A DNA stretch of 64,000 nt from the NCBI GenBank assembly GCA_037954665.1, contig JBBMOL010000021.1, positions 1,364,001 through 1,428,000 of the forward strand, given 5' to 3'. The position numbers and the translations under genes are program-made. Below the pieces are notes generated by a model, which worked only from the letters and a program-made list of their open reading frames with translations, did not search any database and was not told the origin of the DNA. Of the stretch, positions 45,480-56,759 are shown one piece after another (position 1 is the first letter of the stretch; every line of letters starts with the position of its first letter). This DNA is from Laguncularia racemosa. Its lineage: Eukaryota > Streptophyta > Magnoliopsida > Myrtales > Combretaceae.

Positions 45480-46376
45480 ATGGTTGGATCACAAACAAGT
45501 GAGGTCAAGGAAGAAATCCTTCCTCAAAGAAAAATGATCTCTCCTTACGATATTACCTCATTAGATAATCCAGGATTGGTGATTACTCAAGTACAATTGA
45601 GAGGAGAAAACTATGATGAATGGGCACGGTTTGTGAGAACGGCTCTATGAGCTCGGAAAAAATATGGTTTTCTTGATGGTACAATCAAAAAACCTGGTGA
45701 TAATTCATCTGATCTTGAAGATTGGTGGATGATTAATTCTCTATTGATATCATGGATTCGTAATACAATCGAATCCCCACTTCGGTCTACTATTTCTCAC
45801 GAAGAAATAGCTGAACATTTATGGAACGACATTAGGGACAGGTTCCCAATAGCTAATGGTCCACGCATTCAACAACTGCGAAGTGAATTGGCAGAATGCA
45901 AACAAAGGGGGATGACTTTGGTGAATTATTTTGGAAAATTGAAGCAAATATGGGATGAACTAGCAAACTATGATCAGATTCCGTCATGTAAGTGCAGTAT
46001 GTGTACGTGCAATCTCACAGCAGAATTTGAAAAGAAAAGAGAGGAAGAACGAGTTCATGCTCTGCTCATGGGGTTGGACGGAAATATCTATGGCACAGTG
46101 AGGAGTAATAGCTTAGCCCAAGATCCACTTCCTAATGTTAATCGGGCATATTCCATGCTGATTGCTGAGGAAAGGGTTAGGACCATAACCCGAACTAAAG
46201 AGGAGAGGCAAGATGTCATGGCGTTTGCAATAAGAGGAAAAGGAGAAACAAGAAAAAAAATGGGTTATATTGTACCCACTGCAAACATACAGGACACAAA
46301 GCCGATAGTTGCTTTGCTCTCCTCGGATATCCTAAGTGGTGGGGTGATCGACCAAAGGGAAATGGAAAGAGTATAG
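45480..46376 (+). pseudogene. C1 gag
   Basis: The frame starts MVGSQTSEVKEEILPQRKMI and continues with PYDITSLDNPG and LRGENYDEWARFVRTAL, the copia gag N-terminus, then the UBN2-type core WMINSLLISWIRNTI, RDRFPIANGPRIQQL and CSMCTCNLTAEFEKKREEER. A TGA at 45648 interrupts it early. An eight-A run at 46253-46260 shifts the frame, so the zinc knuckle CTHCKHTGHKADSC is read in another frame just after 46260. Confidence 0.85.
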
Positions 46377-47845
46377 GACGAGGACGAGGCTTCAACAGCA
46401 CTCAACAGCGCCAAAATCAAGCAAGCTTTAGACGAGGGCGTGAAACAGCAAAGGCAAATAACGTGTCCAACAATAGCACTTGCGTGAAGGACAAAGGACC
46501 TGCAGCAACAGCAACAACTGGGAATGATATAAAGACAAGTCTCGGTCTCGATCAGGAGCAGTGGACCTCGTTGATGAAGCTAATCAATAGTTAGAAAAAC
46601 ACTACTGAAACACTGAGTGGTAAGCTCTCCAATTGGATAATTGATACAGGGGCTTCGCATCACATGACGGGAAGTATGCACGAAATGAAGAAAGTGCAAA
46701 ATATCGATCCATTTTCTGTTGGACTTCCAGATGGGAGCAAGACTGTGGCAACGAAGGAAGGACAACTTGTCCTTGATGGAGATTTGTGTATCACGAATGT
46801 TCTCTTTGTTCCTAGACTAGAATGCAATTTGATTTCGGTATCACAACTTGTTGATTCATCTAAATGTATTGTTTATTTCACCAATTCCATGTGTGTAATG
46901 CAGGACCCCACTTCGAGGATGCTGATTGGTGCGGGTGAAAGACGGGATGGACTCTACTACTACAAGGGCGTGCCATGAGCTCAAGCAATGAAGATTGAAA
47001 GTGAAGGGAGTTTGGAGATATGGCATCAGCAGTTGGGACATCCGTCATTAAAAGTGACCAAGTTAGCGTCTAGTGTGAGTCATAATAAAGATAGTGATAG
47101 CAAGAATAAATGTTGCGATATTTGTCTACGAGCAAAACAATCTAGAGATCCATTTCCTATTAGTCATCATCGTGCTTCTGATATATTTGAACTTGCACAC
47201 TGCGATTTGTGGGGTCCTTACCGGATTTTGTCCTCATGCGGTGCTTCATATTTTTTTACCGTAGTAGATGATTTTTCCTGTGCTGTTTGGATATTTCTCC
47301 TGATTGACGAAATTGAGGTAGCTCAAACTCTAAGGAACTTCTTTTCTATGGTGGAAACACAATTTAACAAAAGAGTTAAAATCGTGAGGAGTGATAATGA
47401 AACGGAGTTTCAAAAATTAAAAAATTATTTATGTGAAAAGGGTGTTATTTTTCAAACTTCATGCGTTGGTACCCCTCAACAAAATGGACGGGTCGAAAGA
47501 AAACACCAACACATTCTCAATGTGGCTAGAGCCTTGCATTTTCAATGACACTTGCCCATTGAGTTTTGGGGAGAATGTGTGCTAACCGCAGGATATTTGA
47601 TTAATAGAACACCTTCTAGTGTTTTAGAAGGAAAGACGCCTTATCATGTGTTGTATGGACAAACTCCAAATTATGATCACCTGAAAGTTTTTGGGTCTTT
47701 GTGCTATGCCCACAAGCAAGGACGATTAGGAGATAAATTTGAAAGTAAAAGTCGAAAATGTGTTTTCATGGGTTATCCATATGGACAGAAAGGATGGCGA
47801 TTATATGATCTTGAAAAACATGTTTTTTTGTGTCTAAAGATGTAA
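46377..47845 (+). pseudogene. C1 protease and integrase
   Basis: The protease has WIIDTGASHHMTG at about 46634 (D-T-G-A-S, catalytic) and LFVPRLECNLISVSQL. The pre-integrase zinc finger H-x4-H...C-x2-C is at WHQQLGHPSLKVTKLA and CCDICLRAKQ. The integrase core has HCDLWGPY (first Asp), IVRSDNETEF (second Asp) and PQQNGRVERKHQHI (Glu), then the FWGECVLTAGYLINRTPS end. Stops lie at 46592, 46976 and 47546, and a T run near 47822-47829 shifts the frame before RT. Confidence 0.9.
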
Positions 47846-49890
47846 AATTTTTTGAGAACAAGTTTCCTTTTCAAACGTTGTCTTCATCACAAAACCCAAT
47901 AGAATCTAAGTTTACATGGGATGTAGACCTCACTAATGATGCCTTTGGTATCCAAGAGGGTCTGACCGAAAGAAGAGAGATTGTAGACAACTCTCCTTCT
48001 AGACCCCATGATCAAGAAACTGCAACCATTTCTTCCAATGTTGAAACTGTGCTAGTTGAGCAAAGTGATAGGACAGCAGTATTAACATCTCTCTCTTCCA
48101 CAACTGACGATGGAAGTAAGGAAAACAATGTCCCTAGTGATGAAGACTTGTTGGGACGTGGCCACCGGAATCATAAGACTTCAGTATTGCTACGAGACTT
48201 TGTTACTCATACGGTTCGCAAATTGAGTCCATCCCTACCGGATCCCGCAACACAGCATGCCTCAGGTAACCCCTATCCCATTGCACACTATGTGAATTGT
48301 GATAGATTTTCTGTGCAGTACAAAGATTTTCTTGCAGCTCTACATGATGAACAGGAACCTACTAGTTATTCTCAAGCAGTTCAAGATGAAAAATGGAGGA
48401 TTGCGATGCAGCAAGAAATTGATGCCTTTGAAAACAATGCAACATGGCATATCACTAATCTACCACCTAATAAGAAGGCATTGGGGTGTAAATGGGTATA
48501 CAAAGTCAAATATCGATCTGATGGTACAGTGGAACGCTATAAAGCACGTTTAGTTATACTTGGAAATCACCATAAGGAAGGAGTAGACTATATAGAGACA
48601 TTTGCCCCTGTTGCAAAGATGGTTACTGTTCGTGTTTTCTTGGCCGTTGCTGCAATTAAGAATTAGGAAGTTCACCAGATGGATGTCCACAATGCATTTC
48701 TCCATGGAGATCTACAGGAGGATGTGTATATGTAGTTACCCCCTGGTTTTCGAGTTGCAAGACGAGATAAGGTGTGCAAATTGCAGAAGTCCTTGTACGG
48801 GCTTAAACAAGCCCCTCGGTGTTGGTTCACAAAACTGTCTGCTGCTTTAAAAATCTATGGTTTCACACAATCCTATGCGGACTACTCTTTATTTACTCTG
48901 CAACAAGGCGAGGTACGACTAAACATCTTGGTTTATGTTGATGACTTGATTGTTTCTAGGAATGATAGTGCAGCAATTCAGAAGTTTAAGGATTACTTAA
49001 GCACCTGTTTTTCCATGAAAGATCTAGGTGTTCTTAAATATTTTCTTGGAGTGGAAGTGGCTCATAGTCCCGAAGGGTTCTTCTTGTGTCAGCGCAAATA
49101 TGTCCTAGATATTATTTCAGAAGCAGGTTTGATAGGGGCAAAGCCCGTGGGAGTTCCGATAGAGCAACACCATCGACTGGCGTTGTCAACCAGCCCTTTG
49201 TTAGATAATCCAAAGCTTTATTGACGTCTTATTGGCCGATTGATTTATCTATGTTTTACCAGGCCCGAATTGTCTTATTGTGTACATGTCTTGTCTCAAT
49301 TTATGCAACAGCCACGGAAAGATCACTAGGATGCAGCATTACGCATTGTTCGGTATCTCAAATCCAAACCAGGTCAGGGTATTTTATTGCGTAGTACGGG
49401 CGATCTCACTTTGACGGGTTGGTGTGACGCAGATTGGGCAGGATGTCCATTAACTCGTCGTTCTCTTACTGGATGGTTGGTGTTTTTAGGTTTTTCTCCC
49501 ATCTCATGGAAGAAAAAGAAACAACATATTGTGTCCCAATCATCTGCCGAAGCAGAATACCGTTCAATGGCCATGACCACTTGTGAAGTCAGGTGGTTGA
49601 AGAGTGTTTTATCTGATCTTGGCGTTATTCATCCGCAGCCATCAACGCTATTTTGTGATAGTCAGGCTGCTCTTCATATATCTCAAAATCTCGTATTTCA
49701 TGAGCGCACCAAACACATCAAAGTGGATTGTCACTTCACTCGCGATGCATTACTTGATGGGACGATTTATCCTACTTTTGTTCCTACAACGAGACAACTT
49801 GCTGATATTTTTACCAAAGCATTAAGGAAACGCGGGTATGATATACTCTTATGCAAGTTGGACATTTGTGATCTCCATGCTCCAACTTGA
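47846..49890 (+). pseudogene. C1 reverse transcriptase and RNase H
   Basis: RT starts near 48360 with the copia blocks ALGCKWVYKVKYRSDGTVER and IETFAPVAKMVTVR, then KLQKSLYGLKQAPRCWFTKL and the catalytic ILVYVDDLIV at about 48925. RNase H follows: GWCDADWAGCPLTRRSLTGW, QSSAEAEYRSMA, LFCDSQAALHISQNLVFHER and HIKVDCHFTRD. Stops at about 48664, 48734, 49222 and 49327 break it. It ends LDICDLHAPT right before the polypurine tract. Confidence 0.9.
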
Positions 49891-49897
49891 GGGGGGG
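49889..49897 (+). other. C1 polypurine tract
   Basis: GAGGGGGGG directly precedes the TATTGTGTC start of the 3' LTR. The same TAT preceding TGTGTC is found at the 5' LTR, which supports including TAT in the LTR. Confidence 0.8.
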
Positions 49898-50417
49898 TAT
49901 TGTGTCTGGAAGCTCAGAAACATACACAGCCGGATACACGGCCAGAAGGCACAGCCGTGTATTGTGTCAGGTAGCTTCCAGAAACATACACGGCCTGATA
50001 TACTACTAAAAGGCACGGCCGTGTGTTGTGTCAGGAAGCTCCTAGAAACATACACGGCCTGATACATGGCCAGAAGGCACGGTCGTGTGTTGTGTCAGGT
50101 AGCTCCCAGAAACATACACGGCCTGATACACGCTTAAAAGGCACGGCCGTGTTACACGGCCGTAAATATTGAGATATTTGTTCTGTGATTTATTTTGTAA
50201 ATATGGCATGTATATTTTGTATTTTATTTTTTGGTAGAGGAAGATTTGTTTTCCTAGTTTGTAGGATTTGGTTTTGTTTTCCTAGTTTGTAAGATTTAGT
50301 TGCTTGGAAAAAGATATGGAAAGATATCCCCCTGATGTATATATTTAGACATGAGTTATGGAAAAGATTAAGGAGAGAAAAAAGAGTCTTCTGATTCCAT
50401 TGTTGATTATTTTTTCA
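49898..50417 (+). repeat. C1 3' LTR
   Basis: The 520-base partner of 44943-45449, with four GC-rich repeats that vary slightly in length between the two LTRs. It ends TTTTTTCA and is followed by the GGTAG target duplication and the rest of G3's left LTR. Confidence 0.9.
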
Positions 50418-50422
50418 GGTAG

Positions 50423-50918
50423 ACACCGGAGTAGTACCACCAGACGATACAAATGAAAGAAAGAGAAATCCCTAGAAGCCTACCTGAGCTAGAGCTCAGC
50501 CAAAGTTCAATTCTCTCTGCAACAAACTTTGTTTCTAAAATAACAAATGCCTAACCGCTTTTCCTTCTCAAAAGCTTCTTATATTGGTATAGGTCAGCTC
50601 CTCTTCCACGTTAACCAAATGCCACATCATCAGCTCACGCCACTTAATTGTGCAACCCTTCTCTCTTCCACGTCAGCCCATTTGATCCCCACTTCTGATA
50701 TCTCCTACCTAGGAATTATTTACCAATACAGCACCAATATTCCCTAACACAATACTACAATACACCACCCTTATATTCCACCCCATCTACTATACTATAT
50801 ACTATATTATATACTAATATCATGCTCCTCTTACTAACATCGTCATCATCCTCCCCTCCTCCTTTGATATACCCTAATCAAAGGAATACCCGAAATCTCT
50901 CCCCTTGGAATCCTATCA
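50423..50918 (-). repeat. G3 3' LTR, main part
   Basis: It matches 55703-56198 without large indels (ACACCGGAGTAGTACC to GGAATCCTATCA). Its first six bases, TGGTAG, lie at 44937-44942 across C1. A minus-strand polypurine tract (TTGGGGGGAGGCAAT) follows at 50919-50935. Confidence 0.9.
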
Positions 50919-50959
50919 ATTGCCTCCCCCCAATAAATTGTCCTTGTCCTCAAGGATAA

Positions 50960-52304
50960 AGTCTGGAAAGTTGGAGATAAAAATAGAAGTATTCACCCAA
51001 GAAGCATCCTCCGAAGCCTAACCCTGCCATTACACTAGCACTTGAGGAATTTCTAGTTGATCTTCATGTCGAAATCGACATCCCAAAATTGCCACTAAAA
51101 GATGAGCCAAGGTCTTAGGTTCCTCATAAAAATCAGTCAGTAGATTGAAGATAGATGAAAAAGAGCCCACTACCTTCTTAAGAAGAGAGACATGAAAGAT
51201 TGGGTGTATGTGGCAATGAGGGGAAAGAAGCAACTTATACGCCACCTTGCCAATTCGTTCCCTAATCTGGAATGGTCCGAAGAAGCATGGAGACAACTTG
51301 GATGTATATGTAGTTTTGATCTGATGCTGTAAGGAAGGTCTAAGCTTTAAAAATACCTAATCACCCACCTTAAACTCCACATGTCGTCGATGTTTGTTAG
51401 CATTGCAATAATACAAGGACTGTGCATGAAGTAAATTCCGTTGTAGTTGAAGCAGGATAGCCTCACGGGTTCTTAATGCTGATCGTAGCTCTAGATGCCG
51501 CACTTCTTTGTCAACAAATGATCTTAAAGTGGAGAGAGGGCGGTCGCAGACAATCTCAAAAGGAGTTAGTTTGGAAGTTGTATGGTAGGTAGTGTTATAG
51601 TGATATTCCACCCACGGAAGCCAAGCTCCCCATTGAGTAGGATGTTCACCCATGAAACAGCAAAGATAACACTCCAAGCAATGATTCAAGACCCCTATCT
51701 ATCCATCTATCTCAGGGTGGTATACCGTGTTGAAATGTAGAAGAGTTCCTTGTAAACGAAACAATTAGACCCAAAAGTTGCTTACAAATGTTAGGTCCCA
51801 ATCACTAACGATGGTCTTCGGAATTCCATGAAGACGTACCACCTCTTTAACAAACAATTTAGCCACACTCTTAGCCGTATACGGATGTTTAGTGGGTATA
51901 AAATGCCCATACATTGAAAGTCTATCGACGACTACCAACACCACATCAAACCCTTTAGATATGGGAAGTCCTCCTATGAAGTCCATTGATATGTCTTCCC
52001 ATATTGCCTCCAGAATTGGTAAAGGACACAAGAGGCCAGCAGTCTTGTACTTCTATCGTTGACACACAGCACAAGTAGCCACAAAATCTACCATATCTTT
52101 TTTCATCCCTATCCAATACATATTAGCTGCTAACCTTCGATAGGTGCGCAAAAAACCTGCATGTCCTCCCATATGAGAAGAGTGGAATTCATGCATGAAT
52201 ACTTTGGGCCATTTAGAAGCTGCTGGTACCACCAATCTGCCACGATAAAACAAAGTATCATGAGCAAGATGAAATCCTTGGCTAGTAAATTCCCCCTTCC
52301 GCAA
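50960..52304 (-). pseudogene. G3 integrase and chromodomain-like end
   Basis: From 52304 down come the H2C2 finger (HEFHSSHMGGHAGFLRTYRR, then CAVCQR) and the core with SMDFIGGLPISKGFDVVLVV (first Asp), HGIPKTIVSDWDLTFVS (second Asp) and a decayed Glu region. Next are LPWVEYHYNTTYHTTSKLTP and the GPF module (CFFGPFQIRERIGKVAYKLL). The end, EIPQVLV, then WQG and ASEDASW, resembles the chromovirus chromodomain. Stops break all of it. Confidence 0.85.
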
Positions 52305-52309
52305 TGTCT

Positions 52310-53640
52310 ACAACTTTCTAGCGAGGAATAAGATCTCCTTCCACCATGCTCTTAATAGTCACCAAGTCTATCCAAACTGGTCCTGATATTTACGTCAGCT
52401 GAACTTCATCAAACCCTCGAGATAAAGCATCTGCTACTGTGTTATCTCACCCTTTTAGATATTGCACCTCAAAATCGTAACCCAACAGCTTAAGCAACCA
52501 ATTCTGCTGGTTAGGGGTGATAACTCACTGTTGAAGTAGATGCTTTAAACTCTTTTAGTCAATCTTGACAATAAACTTTTTGCCCAACAAATACGATCGC
52601 CAATGTTGTATGGCCAACACTATAGCCATCAACTCCTTCTCATAAGTGGACTTATCCAATGTGCGATCAACTAATGCTTTACTAAAATATGCAATGAGTT
52701 GATGACATTGTTGTAGCACCGCACCTAGTCCCCTGCCTTAAGCATCACACTCAATAGTAAAGGGCTGGGTGAAGTCTGGCATTGCCAAGACCGGAGCTAT
52801 GATGAGGGCTTGCTTCAGTCTATTAAAAGCATCCTCTGATTGCTTAAACCAACCAAAATTATTCTTTTTTAACAAGTCAATCAATGGCTTGGCTAACTTC
52901 CCATAATCCTTGATAAAATTTCGATAATAACCAGACAAACCCAAGAATCCTCATAAGCCTTTAAGGGTTTACAAACGGGGCCAATCAAGCACTGCTTGTA
53001 CCTTATTGGGATCCATTGCTACTCCTTCCTTCGAGATAATATGTCCCAAATATTCTAAGGATGACTAACCGAAAAGACACTTCTTCCTATTATCATAGAA
53101 TTGTTGCTGATGCAAAATAGTAAAAACTTGCTTCAAATGCCGTAAGTGAGTCGGCATATCTTCACTGTAAACCAAGATATCATAAAAAAAAAAGTACCAA
53201 TACGAAATGCCATAGATATGCATGGAAGATTTCATTCATTGTTGATTGAAACGTAGCCGGAGCATTAGTCAACCCAAAAGACATCACCAAAAACTCATAA
53301 TGACTTTGATGAGTCCAAAATGCAATCTTGTGTATGTCTTCATCAGCCATTCTAATCTGATGATATCCTGACCTTAAATCAATCTTCAAAAACACACTCG
53401 CTCCAAACAATTCATCTAATAACTCATCTATCACGGGAATGGGAAATTTTTCAGGGATAGTAGCCTCATTAAAAGCACAATAATCAACGCAAAACCGCCA
53501 TGAGCCATCCTTCTTCTTAACCAAAATCACCGAACTCGAGAATGGACTTGTGCTAAGCCGTATAATCTCTATGTCCAGCATATCACGGACTAACTATTCA
53601 ATCTCATTCTTTTATACATAAGCATACCTATATGGTCGTA
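52310..53640 (-). pseudogene. G3 reverse transcriptase and RNase H
   Basis: RT at 53581-53180 has LSTSPFSSSVILVKKKDGSW, RFCVDYCAFNEATIPEKFPI, FLKIDLRSGYHQIRMADED and SFGLTNAPATFQSTMNEIF. The catalytic block at about 53180 is damaged: a T-run frameshift precedes YDILVYSED, where chromoviruses have FDDILVYS. The connection region (GLSGYYRNFIKDYGKLAKPL, 52944 down) and gypsy RNase H (to about 52350) follow. The RT blocks resemble the Reina group of chromoviruses. Confidence 0.85.
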
Positions 53641-54070
53641 CTGATATTGGCCCTTTTTCCCTCAAGTAATGGAATATGATGTTCCATTGATCGAGTTAGA
53701 GGAAGTCTTGAAGGAGATGAAAAGATGTCTGCAAATTCTAATAATAACACTTCCAATTGTGTATTGTGATCAGTCCTCTACTCATGTGGTATGGTCTCCA
53801 ACACCCATAACATCCTACACTCATCCATATCCTCTAACTTCTGCAAAGACTTAAAAGAGATTGGGAATCAGCATAACGTGGGATCCCCGCACAACACAAT
53901 TTCTTTTCCCCTTTGCTCCACCTTAATCGTCATCTTAGCCCAATCTATTCTTACTTCTCCCAACGTTTTCAGCCATGCCACTCTCCTACTATCACATCCA
54001 CTCCTCTCAATTCCATCATATAACAATCCAAGGAAGTTTTATACATTCCCATCCTTAGAGGTAAATCAAT

Positions 54071-54412
54071 CTAATACCTACAGGACTCTTTAATACGTCC
54101 ATCCCCCAATGTCACAGTAAAACTACGGTTATCCGTACTAGGAAGTCCAATGTGTTTCATCAAGTTAAGTGACATAAAGTTATGACTAGCTCCACTATCC
54201 ACAAGAATTACAATAGGAGTAGAGGCGATAGTACATTGCATTTTTAAGGTACTTGGTTCATTGAAACCTTGTATCGCCATCAAAGATAATGACAGCAAGG
54301 CTTCTCCAATTGCAGTATTAATATTGTCCCATTCATCCTCCCCTACAGATTCTTCCTCTAACACTAACAACTGAAGAAATTTGTTTGAGCAGCGATGGTT
54401 TCAATTAAAGGG
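54071..54412 (-). pseudogene. G3 aspartic protease
   Basis: The translation includes LLSLSLMAIQGFNEPSTLKM, then PIVILVDSGASHNFMS with the catalytic D-S-G-A-S motif at about 54185, and FTVTLGDGRIKESCR. It follows the gag zinc knuckle remnant (LCFKCD, then HRC) across a small frame break near 54410. Confidence 0.8.
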
Positions 54413-55399
54413 TTAGTCACACTTGAAACATAGTCCTCTTGCCTTTTTATCAAGAAACTCCGCATGGGAAAGTTGTTTCTGACCATGAGAACGCCTGCCA
54501 CCCTCCTTGGATACCCCTAAACTAGAAGCCACTTGAGAACCCCCTCCAACAACAAAGTCTGCCTTTCTTCCCTTCGACGCATTATCACCCTCCATCGCAC
54601 GGCTGTCATCTCCATTATGAAATCGAGCATTTCGATACATCATTTGTCCTACTGTAGCTGGAACTATTCCAGGACTATAATGACCTGATCTATTGACAAA
54701 TGAAGAATGAATTGGAGATTGTCGGATGTCACCTTGGCCTCTATGTCCTTGCTCAGTTGCAAGGAATATTCCATAATCAAATTCACACTCGATCTTTACG
54801 ACCATACCCATAGCACAGTCCAATGTCGTTAGCGAAAATGTATCCACATGCGTTTGGATGTTTTCATGAAGGCCTCCCATAAAATACCCGAGTAATTGCA
54901 TCTCTGGCATTGTTTGAGCATGTGAGGTTAAGGACTTAAATTCCTCAATATACTGGTATACGATTCCATGTTGTTGAAGTTGGGATAAGCTCTTGAAAAG
55001 ATTTGAAGCCAATAATCCACCATAACGTTTCATAACTTCTATCTTCAGACATGTCCAAGTCAACTCAACCTCCCTACGTTACAACATTCAAAACCAATGA
55101 TTGCATCACCCCCGCATGCACATTGCAGCTAACATCACCTTCCTCTCTTCCCTCGTCTGTTGAGCAGCAAAATATTGCTCAGCCATTAAGATCTAATTGG
55201 ATGGCTCCACTCCGTCGAACACCGATAAAATTAACCTAGCTACATTCAATCGAAGTTCATCATCCATTTCTGCCTCTCGTGCATCTCCACAAGGAAAATC
55301 AATTCCATCCTCTGTGTAGCAAATTCCTTCCTTCTGTTTACCCCGATCCTTCACCATTGAAGATCCTTCCCCTGAAGTACCTCCCATCTCCTTATTCAA
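54413..55399 (-). pseudogene. G3 gag
   Basis: Two frames, 55399-55193 and 55063-54413, cover gag. The core has TCLKIEVMKRYGGLLASNLF, LSQLQQHGIVYQYIEEFKSL and LLGYFMGGLHENIQTHV, the usual gypsy capsid blocks. The C-terminal part is Gly/Ser-rich and ends in a zinc knuckle start, KARGLCFKCD. Confidence 0.8.
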
Positions 55400-55696
55400 C
55401 CAGATATCTTCTAATAATTTTTTTATTTTATCAATCTTTCCTTAGATATCCATGACTTCTCTGAACATCGCCTTCTACTCTCCATTGAAGGAAACCAATT
55501 GATGTTGGATTTTTGCCACCTCATTAAGGACATCTTCAACATTCTTTTCCAACGCATCAATGCGTGCTTCCATTCTCGTCACAATTCCACTTTTCGTAAT
55601 CAATTCCAATGCACAATTTCGAGCGTCTTCCTATTATCCGATGACTTCTAACCACGTCCGTCAATTCCGGCGATTTTCCCGGCAACGAAACCAATT

Positions 55697-56198
55697 TGGT
55701 AGACACCAAAGTAGTGCCACCGTATGATACAAATGAAAGAAAGAGAAATCCCTAAAAGCCTACCTGAGCTAAAGCTTAATCGGAGTTCAATTCTCTCCGC
55801 AACAAACTTTGTTTCTAAAATAACAAATGCCTAACCGCTTTTCCCTCTCAAAAGCTTCTTATATTGGTATAGGTCAGCTCCTCTTCCACGTCACCCAAAT
55901 GCCACATCATCAGCTCACGCCACTTAATTGTACAACCCTTCTCTCTTCCACGTCAGCCCATTTCATCCCTACTTATGATATCTCCTACTTAGGAATTATT
56001 TACCAATACACCACCAATATTCCCTAACACAATACTACAATACACTACCCTTATATTCCACCCCATCTACTGTACTATATACTATATTATATACTAATAT
56101 CATGCTCCTCTTACTAACATCCTCATCATCCTCCCCTCCTCCTTTGATATACCCTAATCGGAGGAATACCCGAAATCTCTCCCCTTGGAATCCTAGCA
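55697..56198 (-). repeat. G3 5' LTR
   Basis: The complete 502-base LTR. On the minus strand it starts TGCTAGGATTCC and ends GTGTCTACCA. The sequence after it (AATTGGTTTCGTTGCCGGG) could be a primer-binding site of the TGG...GTTGCCGGG type, but the tRNA is not assigned. Confidence 0.9.
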
Positions 56199-56300
56199 AA
56201 CGCTAGCAAGAAGAAAGTGAAAGAGTCCAGGAGTCCATCCAAACACTGGCCGATGAGCAAGTGCAGACGCGATGAGATGATGTACGGCTTCCAATCCAGG
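56199..56300 (-). pseudogene. VIRILIZER-like gene fragment, 5' part
   Basis: One open frame reads GFAPGLEAVHHLIASALAHR and PVFGWTPGLFHFLLASV, ending exactly at the edge of G3. The next residues, ATSQLALG, are at 44936 on the other side, so the two pieces were once contiguous. The match is to plant VIRILIZER of the m6A writer complex. Confidence 0.7.
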
Positions 56301-56444
56301 GGCAAAACCGATGTTAATTAGCAATACCAGCAACGGAATAAAGAGATCAACTAGGCTCTGCTTTGTTCTGAAATTTGAACATCCACGATACCCAATTCGG
56401 CCCCCGAACTCGATAATTCTTTATCATCCAAGTCTGATGAAATG

Positions 56445-56759
56445 TCAGATTATATCAATATTGCGATCAATAGCCTTGCTCAGATTTTGCAGTTCTTCGA
56501 GAAGTATTTCCCTGGCAGAAAGTAATGCTTTCAAAACTTGAATTTGGTCTCTAGAAGCAAACTGGCCAAAAACCTGACCAAATCCAGCTTTTCTGCCGCT
56601 TGTTTGTGCTGTCACGGTAGAGGATGAGCTTGTCAACAATTGTTTTGATAATGTTAGGTTCACCAGCATCCCAACTTTGGCTACTTTGAAAGGTATAAGC
56701 AAGCATTGGAGACCACTCGTAATAAGTTTCGCTGGGTAAACAAGAGGTTCTTGGAGCAT
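56445..56759 (-). pseudogene. Unrecognised protein fragment, minus strand
   Basis: An open frame on the minus strand contains LTLSKQLLTSSSSTVTAQTS, GFGQVFGQFASRDQIQVLKA and LLSAREILLEELQNLSKAID. The helical, protein-like character suggests a real exon piece, as for its neighbours, and its position just upstream of the VIRILIZER piece could make it part of the same gene or another captured gene. I do not recognise the family. The first 70 bases overlap the CHX piece on the other strand and are probably not part of it. Confidence 0.45.

Larger units (their letters stand above)
44943..50417 (+). mobile_element. Ty1/copia retrotransposon C1, 5475 bases
   Basis: It is flanked by GGTAG at 44938-44942 and 50418-50422. 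LTRs are 44943-45449 and 49898-50417. They start TATTGTGTC and end TTTTTTCA, so the usual TG is preceded by TAT. The PBS matches initiator tRNA-Met and a polypurine tract precedes the 3' LTR. The order gag, protease, integrase, RT, RNase H is diagnostic of copia. Coding is broken by at least seven in-frame stops and two homopolymer frameshifts. It inserted six bases inside the left LTR of G3. Confidence 0.95.
44937..56198 (-). mobile_element. Reina-like chromovirus (gypsy) G3, interrupted by C1
   Basis: Two 502-base LTRs (44937-44942 plus 50423-50918, and 55697-56198) have plus-strand edges TGGTAG and TATCA or TAGCA. They differ at about 29 of 496 sites by eye (6%), so G3 is older than G2. 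On the minus strand come gag, protease, RT, RNase H, integrase and a chromodomain-like end. Short LTRs, a length of about 5.8 kb without C1, and an RT rich in Reina-type blocks suggest the Reina group. The VIRILIZER reading frame continues across it from 56199 to 44936, but no target duplication is visible (GGCTT left, AACGC right). Confidence 0.85.

Noticed and set aside
44937..56198. Target duplication for G3
   Set aside because: Flanks GGCTT and AACGC do not match directly, as inverted repeats, or with small shifts.
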